A stretch of 14,106 nt of DNA from an uncultured Eggerthellaceae bacterium (GCA_949450265.1 CASTMW010000033.1:1-14106), one strand, 5' to 3'; positions 7,627-14,043 are shown, numbered from the stretch's first letter. Notes: generated from the sequence alone by a model not told the origin. Numbers and translations are program-made.

Positions 7627-7705
7627 GCAGGCCCTTGGCCTCTCAGGTGTTGTAGATGCTTGAGGTGTTCGCGGCGCTCGTTATGTCTGCTATGAATCAT
7701 GTGTC

Positions 7706-8191
7706 TTATATGTTTGTCGAGGTCGCATGGAAGTAGATGTGCATGTCCTCGGGGCCTGCATCGGTCAGGTATCCGCCCGGAACGGTGCCCAATCGGCGGA
7801 ATTCCAGGCTTTCATACAACGCGATGGCGCCCGTATTGCTTGCCACCACGGCGTTGAACTGCACGCCTGTAAACCCCAGTTCGCCAGCTTTCTCCAGCGA
7901 ATGGCACACCAACTGCCGCCCGATGCCCCGCCCGCGCGCACCCTCGGCCACCATGTAGCCGCAATTCGCCACATGCGCGCAGCGCCCGATGCCGTTCGGA
8001 TGCAAGATGTACAAGCCCAGCACACGTCCGTCCTCTTCGGCAACGCCCATGAATGCCTGGCGTTCGGCCATGTGCCGCATGCCGTCCAGATCGAGCAGCT
8101 CTTTATCGGGGAAGAATCGCCCGGCTGCCACCACGTTGTTCCAGATGGTCATCAGATCGGACAGGTCGCGCTCTTCCCATTTGCGGATCAT
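7706..8191 (-). CDS. GNAT family N-acetyltransferase
   Basis: This 161-residue cytoplasmic enzyme is predicted to transfer an acetyl group from acetyl-CoA to an amine of an unknown acceptor. The GNAT core is complete: central strands VLGLYILHPN (57-66) and NCGYMVAEGA (76-85), then the acetyl-CoA loop R86-G-R-G89-I-G91 (R-x-x-G-x-G) leading into helix RQLVCHSLEKAGELGF. Motif B follows: NAVVASNTGAIALYESLEF (113-131) with N119 and Y126. Length is typical for a single-domain GNAT. The ATG at 8191-8189 has GAGG at good spacing. Upstream on the minus strand lie a 12-bp tandem repeat and a consensus -10 box. The repeat could be translated as a short leader ORF whose TGA overlaps this ATG. Substrate cannot be deduced; the downstream PucR regulator may share the transcript. 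Confidence 0.92.
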   Translation of the reverse strand: MIRKWEERDLSDLMTIWNNVVAAGRFFPDKELLDLDGMRHMAERQAFMGVAEEDGRVLGLYILHPNGIGRCAHVANCGYMVAEGARGRGIGRQLVCHSLEKAGELGFTGVQFNAVVASNTGAIALYESLEFRRLGTVPGGYLTDAGPEDMHIYFHATSTNI

Positions 8192-8221
8192 AAGGTACCT
8201 CGCAGGTTCGTGGTCGGATCG

Positions 8222-8353
8222 GATATTGGTGCGGACGCTGGCTTGGATGCTGGTGCGGACGTTGGCGCGTCTGCTGGTACATCTGTTGACGCGTCCACCG
8301 GTACGTCCGTTAATGCATCTGTTAGTGCGTCCTGTGGCATGTCCGTTAGCAAC
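8222..8353. repeat. Degenerate 12-bp tandem repeat (about 11 units)
   Basis: Eleven consecutive 12-base units run across this stretch. Examples are GATGCTGGTGCG (8246-8257), GACGTTGGCGCG (8258-8269), TCTGCTGGTACA (8270-8281) and TCCGTTAATGCA (8306-8317). The period is strict while individual bases drift, mostly keeping purine/pyrimidine pattern. On the minus strand one frame is open from a TAA near 8392 to a TGA overlapping the GNAT start. It would encode an Asp/Ala/Pro/Thr-rich peptide, for example VPVDASTDVPADAP. On the plus strand the encoded pattern is GAS-AGTS-VDAS-like. The repeat could be a minisatellite, a leader peptide or a remnant protein linker. It fills most of the 372-base gap between the GNAT gene and the small orphan gene. 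Confidence 0.75.
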
Positions 8354-8387
8354 TCGTTAGCACGTCCGGCGCGCGCTCGTACGGGGC

Positions 8388-8393
8388 ATTATA
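8388..8393 (-). promoter_or_regulatory. Consensus -10 box (TATAAT) pointing toward the GNAT gene
   Basis: Read on the minus strand this is a perfect TATAAT. No good -35 hexamer is visible at 16-18 bases upstream. Transcription from it would give a leader of roughly 190 bases containing the 12-bp repeat before the GNAT start. Placement and direction support a GNAT promoter; chance occurrence is possible. Confidence 0.4.
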
Positions 8394-8445
8394 GCGCCCT
8401 GCCCGGTTGGTATTGTCGTCAGTGTGGCATGCGGATGGACATCGG

Positions 8446-8471
8446 CCGTTTTGTGCGATCGTACAAAACGG
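8446..8471. promoter_or_regulatory. 26-bp near-perfect palindrome, likely operator
   Basis: The arms CCGTTTTGT (8446-8454) and ACAAAACGG (8463-8471) are exact inverted repeats around GCGATCGT. The core is itself nearly symmetric (CGATCG centre). The size and symmetry suit a dimeric repressor such as a TetR- or GntR-type protein. It lies between the divergent GNAT and 56-residue genes and just upstream of a TATCAT -10 candidate (8479-8484). It could control either gene. The regulator is unknown. Confidence 0.5.
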
Positions 8472-8484
8472 TAGACCCTATCAT

Positions 8485-8496
8485 GTTCGATCGAAC
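8485..8496. promoter_or_regulatory. 12-bp perfect palindrome GTTCGATCGAAC
   Basis: A perfect palindrome lies 68 bases before the small orphan gene and 13 bases after the larger palindrome. The first ten bases, GTTCGATCGA, recur at 8768-8777 just beyond that gene, so the small gene is flanked by copies. It might be a second regulator site near the transcription start. No cognate protein is known. Confidence 0.35.
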
Positions 8497-8563
8497 GAAA
8501 GAAGCGCGCCGTCCCACTCCTAGGATGTTCTCACTCGACTGGCAGCAAGAGAAAGGAACACCG

Positions 8564-8734
8564 ATGAACACACTGACCAAAGATGCCATCAACGCCCTGA
8601 GTGAACTGGAATCCCTGGAGAAGTCCTACTGCCTGAAGATGGTGGATCGGCTGAAGCACCTGGGTCTGCATCAGCATTCCAGCAATGCCATCTGTGCACT
8701 GGCTACCGCCGCTGCTGTCCCTGTGAAGAAGTAG
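8564..8734 (+). CDS. Small orphan protein, 56 residues
   Basis: This is an unrecognised small protein. The ATG at 8564 has AAAGGA at a suitable distance (8552-8557), and the codons are balanced and GC-rich at third positions like the neighbours. The sequence begins MNTLTKDAINALSELESLEK and continues through a charged helix (YCLKMVDRLKHLGLHQHSSN) to an Ala-rich hydrophobic end, ALATAAAVPVKK. The pattern suggests two short helices; there is no signal peptide, metal motif or enzyme motif. A palindrome-rich region with a TATCAT -10 candidate precedes it. It might be a regulatory or stress micro-protein, but function cannot be assigned. A much longer in-frame reading back to 7727 is antisense to the GNAT gene and is not credible. 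Confidence 0.6.
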   Translation: MNTLTKDAINALSELESLEKSYCLKMVDRLKHLGLHQHSSNAICALATAAAVPVKK

Positions 8735-8909
8735 TTCGTCAACGCTCCATCTCCATATTTCCGATGGGTTCGATCGATAAGATAAGAGATGATGAAGGCG
8801 AACGGGACGTAAACATGAGCAGGGCGCGAACATGAACGGGGCTACGCTTTCTTACATCAAGGTGTGAAATTCGAATGCTCTGATCATAATGATGGCATCA
8901 TCGTTGCAG

Positions 8910-8939
8910 TTGCTTCCGTTGAAAGCACGCTGCTATCCT
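8910..8939 (+). promoter_or_regulatory. Weak candidate promoter for the SulP gene
   Basis: TTGCTT (8910-8915) and TATCCT (8934-8939) are 18 bases apart and precede the preferred ATG (8999) by 60 bases. Both boxes are imperfect. If real, transcription would begin inside the alternative 5' extension of the reading frame, supporting the 8999 start. Confidence 0.25.
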
Positions 8940-8998
8940 TGTGCGGGAATGAAAAGAAACACTACAATGCAGCGTCCCCGTTCGAAGAAAAGCAGAGC

Positions 8999-10696
8999 AT
9001 GAATCAACGCGATAAGATCAAGCCTATCCTTTTTAGCATCATCAAGCACTCCAGCCCAGAAGAGCTGAGGGAACAGATTCCGAAAGATATCGTGGCGGGT
9101 ATCGTGGTGGCAGTGGTGGCTTTCCCGCTTTCGGTGGCGCTGGGTATCGCATCCGGCGTTACGCCAGAGCAGGGTCTGTACACGGCCATCATCGCGGGAT
9201 TCCTGATCGCATTCCTAGGTGGCAGTCGCGTCCAGATCTCAGGGCCCACGGCGGCATTTGCCACCATCGTTGCGGGCATCGTAGCTACGGACGGCTTGGA
9301 AGGATTGGTGGCGGCCACCATCATCGCAGGCGTGCTGCTCATTCTGATGGGGCTGTTCAAGTTGGGCGCTATCATCCGCTTCGTGCCGTTCACCATCACT
9401 ACGGGATTCACGGCGGGCATCGCGGTCACATTGGCTATCGGACAGATCAGGGACTTCTTTGGCCTGACCTATCCTGATGGGGTCGTAGCCATCCACACCG
9501 CAGATAAAGTGGCCGCTGCGGTGACGAACGCTTCGACCGTCAACGTACAGGCATGCATTGTGGGCGCGGTGTGTTTGATCATCCTGTTCGCGTGGCGGAA
9601 GGTGCCACGGGTAGGGGAGATTATCCCTAGCTCGCTGGTGGCGCTCTTTGTGGGCATCGCGTTGGTGAGTGGCTTGGGTCTCAACGTGAGCACTATCGGG
9701 GACCTGTACGTCATCAATAGCGCTTTGCCCGCATTCCACTTGCCGCAACTTGATCTCGAGTTGTTCCGCAGTCAGCTGGCGAACGGCGCCACTATTGCCA
9801 TCTTGGCAGCTATCGAATCGTTGCTTTCGTGTGTGGTAGCCGATTCCATGATCAGCGCTCACCATCGCGCCAACACGGAACTGATGGCACAGGGCATCGG
9901 TAACATTGCATCTGTGCTGTTCGGAGGTATCCCGGCAACAGGTGCCATCGCGCGCACGGCGGCCAACGTAAAAGCTGGCGGCCGTACGCCCATTGCCGGC
10001 ATGGTGCACGCGCTTGTGCTGGTGGCGGTGTTGGCGTTCCTCATGCCGTTCGCTGCGCTCATCCCCATGCCCACTATCGCAGCCATCCTCATCTTCGTGG
10101 CCTACGGTATGTGCGGCTGGCGCAACTTCGTTCATCTGTGCAAGACAGCATCGAAGAGCGCGGTCGTGGTCTTGGTGCTCACGTTCGTGCTGACCATCGT
10201 GTTCGACCTAGTGTTGGCGATCGGTGTGGGCATGACCATCAGCGTAGTGCTGTTCTTGAAGGACATGAGCAACGAGACGGAGGTCAGGGGTTGGCGATAC
10301 TATTGCGACGAGAATTCCGAGGTCACGCATCTGCGCGAACTGCCGAAGAGCGTTCGTGTCTATGAGATCAACGGGCCGATGTTCTTCGGCATGACCGAGC
10401 GCATCGCGGATATCTCCGTGAAGTCGTTCACCAAATACCTGATCATCCGCATGCGCGGGGTGCCGTCTTTGGATGCGTCAGGCATGAATGCGCTTGAGAA
10501 TCTGTACGCGTATTGCAGCGCGCACGGCGTGAAGCTGATCTTCTCGCATGTGAATGAGCAGCCGATGAAGGCAATGCGCCATGCCGGCTTCGTTGACCTG
10601 GTGGGGGAGGAGAACTTCCTCGGGCACATCGATGAGGCCATCGCTCACGCCAGGGATTTGCTGGAGGAAGAGGCTCGTCGCATCCATTCGCGCTGA
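8999..10696 (+). CDS. SulP family anion transporter with STAS domain
   Basis: This 565-residue inner-membrane protein belongs to the SLC26/SulP family, whose bacterial members move sulfate, bicarbonate or dicarboxylates, usually with Na+ or H+. The membrane core (about 28-420) has the expected landmarks: IPKDIVAGIVVAVVAFPLSV (27-46), SGPTAAF (81-87) in the substrate-site half-helix, and GGIPATGAIARTAANVKAGG (309-328). A cytoplasmic STAS domain follows (about 451-557), including GPMFFG (459-464) and LDASGMNAL (491-499), where the DxSG motif of anti-sigma-antagonist-like folds is kept. The frame stays open back to a GTG at 8864, which would add 45 residues. The ATG at 8999 fits the family's N-terminus better, though its ribosome-binding site is weak. 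It stands alone with no sulfate-assimilation or carbonic-anhydrase gene beside it, so the substrate is undecided. Confidence 0.93.
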   Translation: MNQRDKIKPILFSIIKHSSPEELREQIPKDIVAGIVVAVVAFPLSVALGIASGVTPEQGLYTAIIAGFLIAFLGGSRVQISGPTAAFATIVAGIVATDGLEGLVAATIIAGVLLILMGLFKLGAIIRFVPFTITTGFTAGIAVTLAIGQIRDFFGLTYPDGVVAIHTADKVAAAVTNASTVNVQACIVGAVCLIILFAWRKVPRVGEIIPSSLVALFVGIALVSGLGLNVSTIGDLYVINSALPAFHLPQLDLELFRSQLANGATIAILAAIESLLSCVVADSMISAHHRANTELMAQGIGNIASVLFGGIPATGAIARTAANVKAGGRTPIAGMVHALVLVAVLAFLMPFAALIPMPTIAAILIFVAYGMCGWRNFVHLCKTASKSAVVVLVLTFVLTIVFDLVLAIGVGMTISVVLFLKDMSNETEVRGWRYYCDENSEVTHLRELPKSVRVYEINGPMFFGMTERIADISVKSFTKYLIIRMRGVPSLDASGMNALENLYAYCSAHGVKLIFSHVNEQPMKAMRHAGFVDLVGEENFLGHIDEAIAHARDLLEEEARRIHSR

Positions 10697-10740
10697 CCTG
10701 GTTGCTGGATGTTGCGACCACGTGAGTGCGCGACATTTTG

Positions 10741-10791
10741 CAGAAGGAGGATGCTGTTTTATCGCAGGATGGTCTGGGCGACAACCTTCTG
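10741..10791 (+). other. Long-loop inverted repeat enclosing an ideal ribosome-binding site
   Basis: CAGAAGG (10741-10747) pairs exactly with CCTTCTG (10785-10791), 37 bases apart. The left arm overlaps AAGGAGG (10744-10750), which is directly followed by an ATG opening only a 13-codon frame. It lies 45 bases after the SulP stop. It may be part of a terminator or an RNA fold; a real peptide is unlikely because there is no spacing between the site and the ATG. Confidence 0.3.
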
Positions 10792-10876
10792 ATAGTGCCT
10801 TCCTATGAAAAGAGCGGACCCGCTGATAAACGTGGTTCTGCGTATCAACGGAACATTGATGTGAATATTCTAAGTA

Positions 10877-10917
10877 GTCACACAGAGTAGTGTATAGTAT
10901 ATAGTGTCACTATATAC
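10877..10917 (+). promoter_or_regulatory. padR-type promoter overlapped by a perfect palindromic operator
   Basis: A 21-bp perfect palindrome has arms GTATATAGTG (10897-10906) and CACTATATAC (10908-10917) around a central T. It overlaps a -10 candidate, TATAGT (10900-10905), placed 17 bases after a -35-like GTCACA (10877-10882). The PadR gene begins 32 bases after the palindrome. PadR-family proteins commonly repress their own operon from an AT-rich palindrome over the promoter, so this is a strong autoregulation site candidate. Confidence 0.7.
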
Positions 10918-10949
10918 CAGATGCGTTGCCTAGAACGTAAGGAGGGTCT

Positions 10950-11273
10950 ATGGCGGGCAACATCACTGAAATGCTCAAGGGAACGCTCGAGGGCTGCGTG
11001 CTGCAGCTGATCAGCGAGGGCGACGCCTACGGCTATGAGATCACGCGTCAGCTCAACGAGCAGGGGTTCACCGACGTGGTGGAAGGCACCGTCTACGCGA
11101 TCCTCGTACGGCTTGAGAAGCGCGGCCTCGTTGATGTGGAGAAGAAGCCTTCAGAGGTGGGTCCCCCGCGCAAGTTCTACACGCTGAACGCCGAAGGTTG
11201 TGCCGAGCTCAAGCAGTTCTGGGAGAGGTGGGACTACCTGAAGACCATCATCGATCGGCTGAGGAAAGGATAG
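10950..11273 (+). CDS. PadR family transcriptional regulator
   Basis: This 107-residue protein is a compact PadR-type winged-helix repressor with DNA-binding and short dimerisation parts. Family hallmarks are LKGTLEGCVLQLISEGDAYG (9-28), YEITRQLNE (29-37), and the recognition and wing region VEGTVYAILVRLEKRGLVDV (44-63) with PPRKFYTLNAEG (72-83). A C-terminal helix (84-105) should form the dimer interface. The ribosome-binding site AAGGAGGG is ideal. The gene heads a transcript with the DUF1048 gene 4 bases downstream and sits right behind a palindromic operator, so autorepression is probable. PadR proteins often respond to phenolics, drugs or envelope stress; the signal here is unknown. Confidence 0.94.
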   Translation: MAGNITEMLKGTLEGCVLQLISEGDAYGYEITRQLNEQGFTDVVEGTVYAILVRLEKRGLVDVEKKPSEVGPPRKFYTLNAEGCAELKQFWERWDYLKTIIDRLRKG

Positions 11274-11277
11274 AAGG

Positions 11278-11640
11278 ATGGCGGATGTGAAGCAGTTCTT
11301 CGATGACTATCTCAACATCAAGAGAATGCTTGAGGAGAAGCGCGAGTACCGGGCCATGATGGCCCGTGTGGACGCGTTGCCCGAGGACTACCGGTACGTG
11401 TTCAAGAAAATTCAGGACTACATGTGGAAGTTCGCGTCGGGCGCGGGCTACGACATGATGGAGATTCAGGAGGGGCTGGTGGAGCTGTTCGAGCAGGGTG
11501 CGGCCGAAGGGAAGCCCGTGTTGGAGGTGACGGGCGAGGACGTGTCCGGCTTCGCCGACGAACTGATGCGCGAGGCGCGCACCTACACCGAGAAGTGGGG
11601 CGACGATCTGAGCGCCGACATCGCCAAGAAGCTCAAGTAG
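11278..11640 (+). CDS. DUF1048 family protein
   Basis: This 120-residue, mostly helical soluble protein is typical of DUF1048, a small family frequently encoded next to PadR regulators. Visible features are the N-terminal charged helix DVKQFFDDYLNIKRMLEEKR (3-22), and ALPEDYRYVFKKIQDYMWKF (33-52), which is the best-conserved core of the family. The helix EIQEGLVELFEQGAAEGKPV follows, then GEDVSGFADELMREARTYTE. It is cotranscribed with padR (4-base gap, GAAGG before the ATG). Function is not established; a partner or effector of the PadR protein is the usual guess. Just after its TAG the sequence turns into a truncated QueG-like gene. Confidence 0.9.
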   Translation: MADVKQFFDDYLNIKRMLEEKREYRAMMARVDALPEDYRYVFKKIQDYMWKFASGAGYDMMEIQEGLVELFEQGAAEGKPVLEVTGEDVSGFADELMREARTYTEKWGDDLSADIAKKLK

Positions 11641-11641
11641 C

Positions 11642-12513
11642 CGCCTTGCCCATGCCAAGACGCTGAATCCCTGGGGCAAGAGCATCGTCTGCGCGACGCT
11701 GGGGTTCGCGGCTGTGGACTACCCGGAGGTGTTGTTGCGCTCGGTGGCGCGGGCGTACTTGGCGCGCGTCTACACTCCGCCTGCCGGCACCGTTCACGCT
11801 TTTCAGATCGAAGGGCTGCGCAGTATCTGGAAAGTCTGGGCATGCGTGTTGAGCGCAACCAGTTCAGCGTGCCGCAGCGCCTCGCGTGCGCCGAGGCGAG
11901 TATCGTCACGCTGGGCAACAATAACTTCGCCTACACCGAGCAGGACGGTTCGTTCGTTATCTTGGTCACCTTCGTGGTGGACGCGCAGTTGCGGCCGAGC
12001 GGGTCTGCGGTGCGCAACGGCTGTCCGGAAGGATGTGAGTTGTGCATCGAGGCGTGCCCCACGGGCGCGATGAGCGGCCCGTGCGAACTGGATCTTGATC
12101 GCTGCATCCTATTCAACAACCAGCGCTTCGCGCCGGGTGCGCAGGAGGATATCTGGGAGGCCATGGGCGAGCGCATCCATGGTTGCGATGCATGCCAGGT
12201 CGTGTGTCCGCGCAACCGGAAGCCGCTTGCCCGTGCCGCGCAGAAGGATCCGTTCCTCGAATGGCTTGCAGGCGAGTTCGACCTGGAGCGCGTGCTCTTC
12301 TTGGACGACGGCTACTACAAGGACGTCGTCCAGCCCATCATGTACAACTACATCAAAGATCTCGACATCTTTCGCCGCAACGCGGCTGTGGCCTTGGGCA
12401 ATACGGGCGATCCTGGCCATTTGCCCGCTCTGCGCCGGGCGCGCGACACGTTCAAGAATCCAGATGTTCTGAAGGCGGTCGACTGGGCCATTGTCCGTCT
12501 GGAAGCGGTATAG
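11642..12513 (+). pseudogene. QueG-like double [4Fe-4S] cluster protein, 5'-truncated and frameshifted
   Basis: The C-terminal part is readable from ATG 11842: MRVERNQFSVPQRLAC, then a cluster region CPEGCELCIEACPTGAM, then RCILFNNQ and GCDACQVVCPRN, then a HEAT-like end (NAAVALGNTGDPGHLPALRR). These are the double [4Fe-4S] ferredoxin and HEAT elements of epoxyqueuosine reductase relatives. Upstream, KTLNPWGKSIVCATLGFAAV and AGTVHAFQIEGLR continue the protein in a different frame (about 11657-11822). The join GGGCTGCG/CAGTATCTG shows one base missing near 11820, since an intact gene would read GLR-QYLESLGMRVE. The N-terminal catalytic or cofactor part is absent because the homology begins right at the DUF1048 stop. 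The first cluster spacing is CxxxCxxC rather than the usual CxxCxxC. The gene is likely nonfunctional; a 223-residue ferredoxin-like fragment could still be made. Confidence 0.75.
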
Positions 12514-12969
12514 GCCAATGGGCGGCGTGAGTGCCGGATGCTGGCAGCTGGCTATGCATGTAACATTGTTCTGCAAGGTGAGGCGCGCAATGTAGCGCTT
12601 TCGTAGGATGTGTGAGATACGGAATTGGTGCGTAGCTGGCGCGCAACGCACGAACTTCCGCAGAGCGTGGCACGCACGGAACGTTTTCCGCAGAAAACCG
12701 GCCGAGTTCGCTCTGTTTTGCCCTTGGATCGCCCATCAGTTGCGGCATTTCGTTCATCTTGCACCAACACGCGCGGCATTTCCTTCATTCCGCGCCACGG
12801 GAAGGGAAAAAGACGATACGGTTCCCAACATCGCAAAAGGTGTCCTTCGGTAATTGGATAAACGAACGCCCCCCTTGCGTTTAGTTCTGCAGGACAGCCA
12901 GTTGACCGCCTTCGCTAAGGGTGTCGGCCGCAACACACCTCTTACAAGATCTCACGCTATAATCCACCT
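12514..12969. other. 456-base non-genic stretch with nested hairpin
   Basis: I find no credible gene here; the open frames are short and overlap without ribosome-binding sites. The stretch contains a nested inverted repeat at 12661-12715 and a smaller one, TAAACG (12859-12864) with CGTTTA (12878-12883). It also contains a TATAAT box just before the toxin-antitoxin-like remnant. Confidence 0.55.
12661..12720 (+). terminator. Nested hairpin, possible terminator of the QueG-like region
   Basis: The outer arms CAGAGCG (12661-12667) and CGCTCTG (12709-12715) are exact inverted repeats, followed by TTTTG. Inside them a second perfect hairpin has GTTTTC (12683-12688), loop CGCA and GAAAAC (12693-12698). 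TTCCGCAGA also occurs twice (12657-12665 and 12686-12694). It could be a terminator with a weak T-run or a structured RNA element. Confidence 0.35.
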
Positions 12970-12970
12970 A
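12958..12970 (+). promoter_or_regulatory. Leaderless consensus promoter for the antitoxin-like remnant
   Basis: TATAAT (12958-12963) ends 6 bases before the ATG at 12970, the same geometry as upstream of the ABC gene. This predicts transcription starting on the initiation codon. No Shine-Dalgarno sequence and no clear -35 element are seen. Confidence 0.6.
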
Positions 12971-13148
12971 TGAGAACAGCACCTAAGATAAAGCACATCC
13001 ATTATCAGGACATCAGCCTTGCTCCTTTGCAACTTCGCTGGATGATCTGCAGGGGCCAATCGGGGGCACGGTGACGCTGCCACAGTGGGTTCACTAGGCT
13101 CTGGGCACGAAACGCTCTCGTTGGATACGAACCAGAAAACGGTGATCT
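12970..13148 (+). pseudogene. Remnant of a small antitoxin/regulator-like gene upstream of fic
   Basis: From the ATG the first frame reads MRTAPKIKHIHYQDISLAP. The second half, FATSLDDLQGPIGGTVTLPQ followed by WVH and a stop (13026-13097), is in another frame. One base is missing at about 13025, which would restore CCN-TTT. The motif LDDL.GP..G.V.LP..V is one I recall from small proteins paired with toxin-like genes in actinobacteria. This is recollection, not a search. Further remnant-like sequence, LSLDTNQKTVIYG, appears in the third frame up to 13148, so the gene seems to lose its C-terminal part where fic begins. It is probably nonfunctional. It sits directly before the Fic gene, so an antitoxin or regulator role for the ancestor is plausible but unproven. 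Confidence 0.45.
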
Positions 13149-13981
13149 ATGGTAGCCCAGAAGTCAGCATCCGTAGGAGAAGCCATAGCGCAAACGCTGC
13201 TCGAACAACGCGACCATCGCGTGAAGCGTGGGTTTTACTGGGAGAATCAAATCGCTTTCGTTTACAATTCCGAAAAAATGGAAGGCAACCCGCTATCCGA
13301 GGAAGAGACGCGCGCCATATTCGAGACACGCACGGTCATCCCGCATGATCGGCCCTCTTCGTTCGATCACTACCTTGAAACCGCGAATCATTTCCGGCTG
13401 TTCGACCGGATGCTAGAACCTACGATGAACCTCTTACGAAAGAGTTGTTAAAGGAATACCACGGTATATTGAAGCGCGGAACCGCCGATGATGTGGTCTA
13501 TGACGATATCGCTGTTGGGGATTGGAAGAAGCAGCCCAACGAAGTTGGCGGCACAAGAACCACCGACCCGAAATACGTCGATGATGAGATCGGTCGGCTG
13601 CTCGCATCGTATGAGGCAAAGTCGACCAAGAATTATCGGGATATCGCTGGCATGCACGTTTTCTTTGAACGGATACATCCCTTTCAGGATGGCAATGGGC
13701 GCGTTGGGCGCATTGCTATGTTCAAGGAGTGCCTGCGACACGGCCTTGAGCCGTTCATTGTGTTCGGTGAGTTCAAGGATGGCTATTACCAAGGGATTCG
13801 GGTCTTTCCTGAAGATGAGCGTGCATTGGTGGGCTTCATCGAAGAGATGCGCGAGCTGTATATGAAAGAATACAGTGCGCTTGTGCCCGAATGGCATCTG
13901 CTCCCACGTATCGCACAATACCGAGGAACATACGATGCACATGAGCGAGCCGAACAATATGACAGTTTCTTCAGTTCTTGA
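13149..13981 (+). pseudogene. Fic family protein (class II), split by a one-base deletion
   Basis: The first part (13149 to about 13417) begins MVAQKSASVGEAIAQTLLEQ. It carries the inhibitory-helix motif S41-E-K-M-E45-G (S/TxxxEG), placing it in class II, where an N-terminal helix blocks ATP binding. The second part continues in another frame as TYDEPLTKELLKEYHGILKR, with Fic active-site motif HPFQDGNGRVGR at 13676-13711 and flap-region residues near DPKYVDDEI. Joining the parts needs one extra base at about 13417 and gives about 277 residues, a normal length. Fic enzymes transfer AMP or related groups to protein side chains. All key residues are kept, so the break is recent or a sequence error. 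As read, only an N-terminal 100-residue fragment and a C-terminal fragment of up to 178 residues could be made. Confidence 0.82.
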
Positions 13982-14043
13982 AGGTTGTATGACCAGCAGG
14001 GTGCCCGCGCTGACCAGGTAAAACAGAACGTATGTCCCCATAT

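Noticed and set aside
8222..8353. Tandem repeat as a CRISPR array
   Set aside because: The unit is only 12 bases with no spacers and no cas genes nearby.
7727..8563. Long plus-strand frame leading into the 56-residue gene
   Set aside because: It is antisense to the GNAT gene and crosses the tandem repeat; only the segment from ATG 8564 has a ribosome-binding site.
9239..10135. 298-codon minus-strand frame inside the SulP gene
   Set aside because: His/Asp/Arg-rich shadow with no domain, while the plus strand encodes a complete transporter.
10751..10792. 13-codon peptide after AAGGAGG
   Set aside because: There is no spacing between the ribosome-binding site and the ATG, and the peptide is too short to support as a gene.
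12514..12969. Possible tRNA or mobile-element ends in the non-genic stretch
   Set aside because: No cloverleaf, T-loop signature, terminal inverted repeats with target duplications, or transposase remnant could be found by eye.
13448..14041. 197-codon minus-strand frame opposite fic
   Set aside because: The plus strand carries the Fic active-site motif; the reverse frame has no recognisable domain.
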